A stretch of DNA of 64,000 bases from Branchiostoma belcheri (taxonomy: Eukaryota; Chordata; Leptocardii; Amphioxiformes; Branchiostomatidae): NCBI RefSeq assembly GCF_001625305.1, contig NW_017804165.1:2147759-2211758 (forward strand). The letters are read 5' to 3'. Below are positions 25,601 to 34,600 of this stretch, in pieces. The notes under the pieces are model-generated. The model saw nothing but the letters and a program-made list of their open reading frames with translations, had not been told where the DNA came from and made no database searches. The translations under genes and the position numbers were made by a program. Position 1 is the first letter of the stretch; each line of letters opens with the position of its first letter.

Positions 25601-28600
25601 GAGGGGGATGGGTGTGGCCACATCTCCGTCATCCTCCTGTGTTTCAGGAACAACCTGGATACACCAGCACACACATACAGTTATCATATTGTACTTCTGA
25701 CATAATTCCTGGGAGTGGAGAGACAAGGGGCATGAAAAAAATGGTTTTTGATGTATCACAATGTCACATTCAAAACTTTCAAATACATGTAACATAATGC
25801 TTACAAATATTTTAATCTATGGCGGCAGTCCAACTGCTCTTAGAAGGTATGTTAACCATGGTCTTTTGGCACCAAATTTCTATAGGCTACAGTGTTAGGC
25901 AGTGGAGGGATGGGGGGATGGTTGATTGTTATGAAAACATAAAGCATACTTCTTCTTCCTCATGAACATCCTCGTCCTCTGCTTCAACTCCATAAGCCTG
26001 GGTCTCACCCAGCTGGTCATCGTAAGCCATGGTCGGTGAATCAGGAATGTCTTGGGACTCTCCTTCTGTCTTGTCTCCCTGTGTTGGTTCTGGTTCTGAG
26101 TCCACAGACTCCACACCGTACGCCTGCGTTGCCTCCATGTCCTCCTCACCATATGCCAAGGTTTCAGCTGTTGCCAGCTCATCTGCCTCTGGTTCTGGTG
26201 TTTCAGCCTCTTGATTGAACAATCCATAGGCCTGCAAACAACATGTGATGAAGGTAAAGCTCTAATATGGCTGTGCCTGACTAGGTTCTCTTTCCATACC
26301 AGGAGAACAGAGGTGGAGTAAATAAAATGCTATGTAGGTTACCAAATGCAGACTGATTGAGAGAGTGTTAAATAACAAACCTGAGTTGCAGCATTGGCTA
26401 AGTCATCTATCTCCTCCTCCTCCTCCCCTCCATATGCCTGTGTCTCCATGTTGGCAAAGTCATCATCAACCTCAGTACTGCTGACAACTTTGGTTTCAGT
26501 GTCTTCTTCATCTCCATAGGCTTGAGTCTCTGCTTCAGCCATGTTTGAATCTTTTCCCTGTTGGCTGTCTGGATCACCGAAAGTCTGTGTCTCTTCTACT
26601 GTGTCCTCCTCATGACTGTTGCTACCTTGGGTTGCCTCTTCTGGAGTTCCAGCATGTCCCTTTTCTTCTCCTTCCCCAAAAGACTGTGTCTCTGGTTCTA
26701 GTGTCTCTTCCTCGCTTCTGAATGCTTGGGTTGCCTCTTCTGCATCATCCATCTGTTCTTCCATTCCTTCTGACTGTGTCATCTCTTCCTCTATATCCTC
26801 TTCTTCCAGAGCATACGCTTGGGTGGCTTCTTCAAAAACATTCTTATATTTTTCAGTCTCTGAATCTGTGTCATATGGGTATGCCTTTGGTTTGCTGTTG
26901 TTTTCTGATGTCACAAATCCTTGAGAGCTGCCTGTTCCATTCTTGTTTATCTCAGACTTGTTTGTTCTGTCATTTCCCTCGGACCTTTGGGTAGCTTCTT
27001 CACTGTGAATCATCAAAGTTGGCTGTTCATCTATCTTCCCTAGTGCTGCAACAGGCAGGGTACCTTCCATTTCTTCATGGGGGTGGACAGGTAGGGTGGG
27101 AGGAGGTTCCTCCTGGTCAGCAGTGGTGAATGGCAATGTGTCCCCCACAGTTTGAGTTGGTTCGTTCCTGTCAAAGGAGTCTTGTAATGGCTAGAAAAGA
27201 AAGATTGCAGATGAAAGAACAAATATGTACAAATAGTTGGGCCACAAATGACATAACACAAAACATAATTTTTAAAATTAATGCCAAGTAATGATGGAAT
27301 TTGCCACTGTTATTTGCTTTGTTATCTTACATTAAAAATGTGTTACTCATTCTTCTTTCTTTTACACATCAATAAGAAAACAAATCATTGTGAGGCAACT
27401 GATTTCCAAACACAATGTGATTCTCACCTGTGTGGGTTCATCTGTGGGTACATCTTCCTCACTGCACACCTGTGTGGCTTCCCTGTCTACAAAGACAAGG
27501 ATGATAAGACAGAAAGTCAGGAAACAAACTGGAGGCAGATCAACTCAAACTGTAGTTGACATGACAGGCATTCTCCCTGCTAACTATAACAAGAAATACA
27601 TACCTTTATTTGCAGTTCTTTCAGATATTTGTCCTTCCACTGGCTGGGTAGCAGCAGACACTCCACCATCAGCATCCTCTGATGAAAGTAACCAGGGAAA
27701 ACATTAAAGAAGATGGCTACAAAAATACATGGACTAAAGATTCATTTTACCATTTTTGTGTCTGAGTCATATTTACAGCCTGAAGACACAAAGAAGACAC
27801 AAAACACACATGTAGAAGAGATGAGCAAATACATAAAATTCAGCTGTCATTTCTTTTTGAAGGTAACTGTGTAACTGACAAATGTACTATGTAACTGTCT
27901 AAAATAGGAAGCAAAAATGATTTACCGATGTCTGTGTCGCTGTCCAGGCCATACGCTTGTGTTGGACAGTCAGCAAAGTTGTCCTCCTCATGGGAGCTGT
28001 TTAAGACATAGGCTTGGGTTGGCTCCATGGCGATATCAGGGAGAGAATCCTCGTCCTCCTCCACTGAGCTGTTGAGGGCGTACGCTTGCGTGGCTGCATT
28101 GGCAATATCTGAGTCGTCAAGAAGTGGCTTGTCATCATCATCTGTGGATGAGAAAAGGAACTACATGTATCAAAGGAATGAAGACACGTGGAGTCATTTG
28201 AGAATGCTATCAAAGACATCAGGTGCATCTAGAATGTTTGTGAAGATCATGCAATCTTAACTTGAACCACTTGGTGGCATTGCTGCACAGGTATTGTTAC
28301 ACTGTACCAACTGACATCAGTCACCAAGCTTCATTCTAAAACTTGCTTCTGTTTTTATTAACAGACATGATTTGAAGACATTTTGAATATGGCTTGTCAT
28401 ACTACGATATTCAATTTTTTTCTTGGTGTACCAATATCATGTGCATTATCAAGAAAGAAGGAGGCCTATGATGATGATGTGGACATAAATGTATTTTCAG
28501 ACCACATTTATTCTGAGACAATTTACAATAGACCCATTCGACTTTCACGGATCGCATTGACTGCTTACGTCACAGGGGGGACAATTCGAAAGAATCTTGC

Positions 28601-31600
28601 ACGCGGATCGCATAAACTGCTTACGTCACAGGGGGGACAATTCGAATAGAACGGCGTTCTAGAACGCGGCTTGCGGTGTCTCCCCTGGTAGATCAGTCAC
28701 AAAAGGTAGGTAAGTGTCTATTTTCTCGATAATATACGCGGAAATGACAGAAGAACAGGCACCAACTTTATATGGTGGCATTCCGTACAACCAGTTAAGG
28801 TGATTTGTGTTGACACCTGATCTCAAGGCGCTATTTGGGCCGCCCGGCGTCGCGTAAATGATTGCCGGTATCGATGCTGGAAATCGACCATATACTACAC
28901 TTTCCTTTGTTACTCAACTACCTCTTTGTCACAGTTAAGTATATAAGATATTGATTAACTTCAAAGCCATGTATCTGCGCCCCTATCTCACTGCACCTTC
29001 CCCCTATCCGTACGTACAGCATGGTTTCGGGATCCTGTTGCGTTCGAGCTTGTAAAAACAACACAAGACAGTTACGACTCTGGAGAAAGACACCATGCCA
29101 AGAACATCCTGGCAACCTTCAGGAACACTGTAGTTGTCAACCACCGTTCACCTTACACAGATTCCCTTATGGGAACGAAGAAAAAGATAAACGAAGAAAC
29201 AGATGGTGGAGGATCCTTGATCTGAATCGCCAGTCTTTGAAATGGCACCCAAAGTGCAGTTATTTCATATGTTCCACTCACTTTGTTGATGGGAAGCCAA
29301 CTGCCACTCACCCGGACCCCGAGCTAAATCTTGAAGAACGTGGAGCAACAACACCAAAAACACCAACCCGTGGAACGAAAAACGGACTAAAAACACCGAC
29401 AACACCAACGCGTGGAACGAAAAACGGACTAAAAACACCGACAACACCAACGCGTGGAACGAAAAACGGACTAAAAACACCGACAACACCAACGCGTGGA
29501 ACGCCACATGCACAACAAAGCACCTCGCCTCGCGATCGACTGACACCGAACAAGAAACGACGTAAATTGACGTACTCGTATAGCCATGTCCACTCGTACG
29601 CGCGCCCCACTCGATGTAGTGAGTGTCTAAGTTGCCGAGATAAAAAGAATGTTATATCATCTATGTCAAAGAGTATAATGGCATTGCAAAGAAAGTGTGA
29701 AACGCTGCAGAAAAAGCTGAAAGAAATGCAAAAAAAACCCAACATCACCGCAAATTCCATACAAACAGACAGAAAGATGAAATTCTACACAGGTCTCCCA
29801 ACAGTAGCTGCATTCCACGAACTTTTTCAATACCTGGAACCTAGGGCAAGAAAACTGCGTGTATGGAGAGGGGCCAAGCGGCAAAGCGCAAAAAAGAGGA
29901 ATATTGCCACATCCAGGAAGTTAAAGGACGAACTACTAATGGTCCTTATGCGGAACAGGCTGGGACTCCTAAATGAAGACGTGGCCGACAGGTTTGGTAT
30001 CTCTCCTTCCGTGTGCAGTAACCTGTACAACACATGGGTACCATTTCTCAGCAGAGAACTGAAACCACTCATCATCTGGCCGTCAAAAGACGTAGTAAGG
30101 GCCAACCTTCCTGCCCCTTTCAAGGCGTATCCGAACGTCCGCTGCATTATTGACTGCACGGAGATTTTCATTGAAACTCCGAAAAATCTGGATAGCCAAG
30201 CAGTCACCTGGTCGGACTACAAAAAAACATAACACACTAAAGTTCTTAATCGGAATCACACCGAATGGCGCTGTATCGTTCTTGTCGGAATGCTGGGGAG
30301 GCAGGGCAAGTGACAGGCACATTACACTGGAGTCTGGATTCCTCGACAAAAGTGGAGCCACATGATAACATCATGGCCGACCGGGGGTTCAATATACAAG
30401 AGGATTTGTTGTTCCGGCAAGCTTCACTCACCATACCTCCTGGGGCCAGGGGGAAATCACAGATGTCAAGAGGTGACGTCGAAAGGACAAAAAGGATTGC
30501 CAACGTGCGAATACACGTGGAGAGAGCAATCCAAAGAGTAAAGACATTCAGAATCCTGAAGAATGAACTCCCCATTTCAATGATACCGCATGCTGATGAA
30601 TTAGTCACAATCTGTGCAGCAATATGTAATCTTATGCCTCCACTTGTGTAATTTTTTACACATTTTAGAATCTCCGTGCAGTCGATAATGCAGTGGACTT
30701 TCGGATACGCCTTGACGGTGGCAGGAAGGGTGCCATTATCACTATTATGACTACGTCTTTTGACGGCCAGATGATTAGTGGTTTCCGCTCTCTGCTTTCT
30801 ACCCATGTGTTGTGCCAAGGACAGGTACATGGAAGGAGAAATACCAAATGAAGCCCAGCATTAGTGCCTGATGTACTAAGTTCAAGTTGACACGAGAGAT
30901 ATTGTCGCGTTGGCTTTGTTTAGAAATTGATTGACTCCAAACAGTGCTTTCAGACCTTTGTTGTACAAGTGTTTGTTTACCTTGAACGTACCGGTTGCAT
31001 TAACAACAATACCAAGGTAACAATAGTTTGTAACTATCTCTACTACATTGCTGTTGTATTAATATTGCCCTAGGTTCCAGGTATTGAAAAAGTTCGTGGA
31101 ATGCAGCTACTGTTGGGAAGCCTGTGTAGAATTTGCGGTGATGTTGGTTTTTTTTTGCATTTCTTTCATTGGTCTATCTAAGGTTAACATTCAGTAGTGC
31201 CATGTTTTACAATTTGTTTCTAATCTACTTAAAGATGTTTGTAGACCCCGTTGAGATTTAGAAAATATGTATAACTAGCTAGGTCATCTGCGTATAACAA
31301 GCAAGGCACTATCTCATTATGCAATATGGGGAGGGTTACAAGAATGATCATTAAACTCATTTACTGCCTAATGTATAAATTAAACAGTGTTGAACTCAGG
31401 TTACAACCTTGTCGAACCCCACATTTAGTTACGAAAGTTTCGTTAAGACCGCGGCTAGTTTTGATACAATTTGTTGTTTTGGAATACCGTGATATCTTTG
31501 AAAGTCATTAAAAATTTGCCCACTATTCCAAGTCCAGTCAATTTTTCAATGTAACTTGCAATTAGCCTTCGGGCGTGGATTTACAATAGACTTATAATAA

Positions 31601-34600
31601 CTCAAATTGAATCATGTCAACATATGATTCATATACTAGTATTCATTGTAATGGATTGCAACGTAACAAATATGATATTAGAAAATTGAGTTAGAATATT
31701 GAGATGTGAAACGATGTAGTTTAATGAAAGGCGACATATTACACTTAGCGGCTTCCTTGCAGGAGTGCATCAGACAAATACTCATCGAAAAAGAATACTA
31801 TATTAGACTGTACACGTTTCCAGTACTCTTGGTCAAACCCTATTCTCTCACAGATATATCCATGTTCCGTCCAAGAAAAGAAATCAGTGTACTTGTAACC
31901 TGTTAGGGCCATTTGACCTTGGCACTGCGTATAATACTTGTGGGTCTTCTTAAGTGCGATGCTCTTGCCATTTCCTACTTCTAGGAAATCTGTCTGATCA
32001 AACAATTTGTTAGGGTCACCAAACCTGATCTTGTACGGACATTTTACCTCCAGGCACCCCCATCCACAACAATCGCAATGGACAATTCTATCAGGACTTG
32101 CACCGATATACGGGAAATTCTGACACACAAAAAGTCCACATTCCCTAACCTCGAAGTTCCGATGTGTTACCATTGTTTCTATATACTTGTCAACTGCAGT
32201 CTCTTCTTGGATCTCCCCCCATTTCACTGCTGGTACATGTTGCAAATCACCAACTGTAGTCAATTTCTTTAGTAGACATGACGTATTGATATCTGTATGT
32301 CTAGATGACTGAATTGTGTTTACTTTCGTGTACACGGCGTGGAAATTGGATGCTGTGATCATTCCTTTCCTATAGCTCACCCATTTACTATTCCTTCTTT
32401 GTCCTATGGTTTTAGACTCAATGGTTTCCGGGTCCTTGGTGGTGTACATGGAATGTAGTGCATCTAGAAAGTCTAGTTTATGGGCCAAAATCATATGTTG
32501 CGGCCACATCAGAAACAGAAATGGGATCTTTTTCTTCAGTAGCAACACTTGCCTCTTGGTCACAGTCCTTGTTTGTTTCTAACGCAGTGAAGATGACTGC
32601 GTTTGGTAGGATCACCTTCAGTCTGTCTGTTAGTTCATCGATGTCTCCTGTAGCACACGAACCCTGAACGAAGTTTTCTTTCTCCTCTGATCCAACAGGC
32701 CTTTTCGGTTGATGTTGGCCTTTGGGTGTTTTCCTAGAAAAGTTCAGTTGTTTCGCCTTCTGTGGCTCCACAGTTCTCTGTGAAGGTAATGCCCATTTGC
32801 ATGGTAGCTCGGTACAGGAGGGCTTATTATACCCCAGTCGAACCGCCGTCTCGACCCGGAAGAGAAGAGCTGTTACGTGATTGCACATTTCTCCCATTCT
32901 GAAAATGCAGAATTAGTTCCTTAGTCACTAGCGATTAGAATATTTCTTAGGAAGAAAAAGTCATTGACAAAAAGGTGTGAAATACTCGTATATTGAACAA
33001 AACGGTGTTACTCCAATGCCAAATGTACCTTATACATGCAAATGTTCAGTCACTCACCCTGCCATGCATGTACAATGCGCCGTCCGTACTACGCCGCTTG
33101 GTGTCTCGACGCACGCCCATATTTGATGTGGAGGGTTATTTATCCTCTGCGATGGTCTGCATTCTGCTCTCAGATAACAGAATGGGCTATCTTGTGAGAT
33201 TGGGTGGAAGGAAACAGGGGACAGCCACCCTTCGGTAAAGTACCGATAGGCTTTAGACTCCTTGTACCGGCGCAGGTCGGGAAATTTTAGAAAGTTGCAC
33301 ACGTCTGGAAAGGACACCTCTGGCCAGTACTTCAATCCCTCCTCTTCTTGCAGCCACCCTCCTTTCAATGAGAATGGATCAGGTAGTTTTGAAACGTTTG
33401 AAAATGTCAGTTTCTGGTCGTACTCTTGGGCCTGTTGTCGTTTGAGCTGCTGGGCATCTTCCTGGATTGCTGTCTTCATTTGCGTAGCGGCAAACGCCAA
33501 GGCCGCGAGCTCTTGTTTGCGGTATCCTGACGTCTTTAGGCCCCTTACCCTTAAGTAATCCTTCAACTCCTCCACCCTCCATTGGTGGAAGATGTGAAGT
33601 GGTGTATCTGAATTACTCATTCAGATTGTCGATGTGACCAACAGCTGGAAAAAAATCGATATCAAGCAAGCCGCGTTCGATTTCCGCGTTCTAGAACGGC
33701 GTTCTTTCGAAATGTCCCCCCTGTGACGTAAGCAGTTTATGCGGTCTGTGAAAGTCGAATGGGTCTATTGACCAACAGTAATGTGTTTTTATTTCCTTAC
33801 ACGTACCTTCTTCACTGTCCTCGACAAATGTATGTGACTTTTGGATTGGGCTTTCTTCATTTCCAGGACTGCCAAATACTAAGGGAATAGCTGAAAAGTA
33901 TTGAAAAAGGACAACATAAATGTAATATACAGAATGTATAGTTTGCACATACATGACTATGAAAAAAAGCCTATGGGAGACGTTTTGAACAATTCAAGTT
34001 AATACACGCACGCACCCAACCACACACACCAAAAACAATACTGCCGAACCCACATAGAAAATAGAATTACACGTATACTGAGAAAAAAACCTGACCCTTA
34101 CCAGATTTCACAGGTTGTGGAGTTGGTTGGGAGTCTTGTACGATGAAGTCACTGGTGTTGACACTCTTCCTGCCATCCCCCTCACTGCCTGACTCCTCCA
34201 CATACAGGCGAGTCTGATCTGACGTGGGGGCAGCTGGGGTCTTAGGAATCAGGTCAGGCTGTCGGAATAAGGGTTTCATCATGTCAATCAGGGATACTAT
34301 CAAAAGTTTATATCTGGCATAGGTAAGGTACTAGTATTGTATAACCAGTTCATAATGATGGATTGATAAATTTGGGATCTAAGTTGTGGATCGGACAAAT
34401 ATTTTAGGGTTGACAAAGGGGATTCACGGGTTGTTGCCATTCTTGTTGCACGAACACTTCTTAAGGTGTGAATCAGCTGTTAAGAACGTCCATCGCTTCT
34501 CTGAGTGCATGCTAATAAGATATTGACCATCGATATACTTAGCTACCTGAACGTTGTCTTGCTGCTGCTCTTCCGACAGTCCAGTGAACAAGGACTCGGA

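Larger units (their letters stand above)
28530..33766. mobile_element. ISL2EU-type DNA transposon, near full length
   Basis: A 5,237-bp element lies in the intron between MDC1 exons 7 and 8. The ends are inverted: AGACCCATTCGACTTTCAC at 28,530 and its reverse complement ending at 33,766, continuing through CTGCTTACGTCACAGGGGGG. It is flanked by AT on both sides, a possible 2-bp target duplication. It carries two convergent genes, a THAP-DDE transposase (+) and a SAP-SWIM-YqaJ nuclease (-). ISL2EU elements are known to pair a transposase with a YqaJ-type nuclease. Transposase and nuclease each have frame breaks, so this copy is probably not autonomous. Without it the host intron would be about 0.7 kb or less. 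Confidence 0.88.

Noticed and set aside
25385-25795. 136-residue minus-strand ORF as an independent gene
   Set aside because: It is MDC1 exon 13 read through into both flanking introns.
26619-26994. Plus-strand frames over the TQ region
   Set aside because: Antisense to MDC1 exon 11; composition simply reflects the complement of an acidic repeat.
30246-30830. 194-residue minus-strand ORF as a gene
   Set aside because: It mixes antisense of the transposase with the inverted degraded transposase copy.
31745-33620. Phage- or virus-derived recombinase or bacterial contamination
   Set aside because: A GT-AG intron splits the SWIM finger and the gene lies between ISL2EU inverted termini, so it is a normal part of that DNA transposon.
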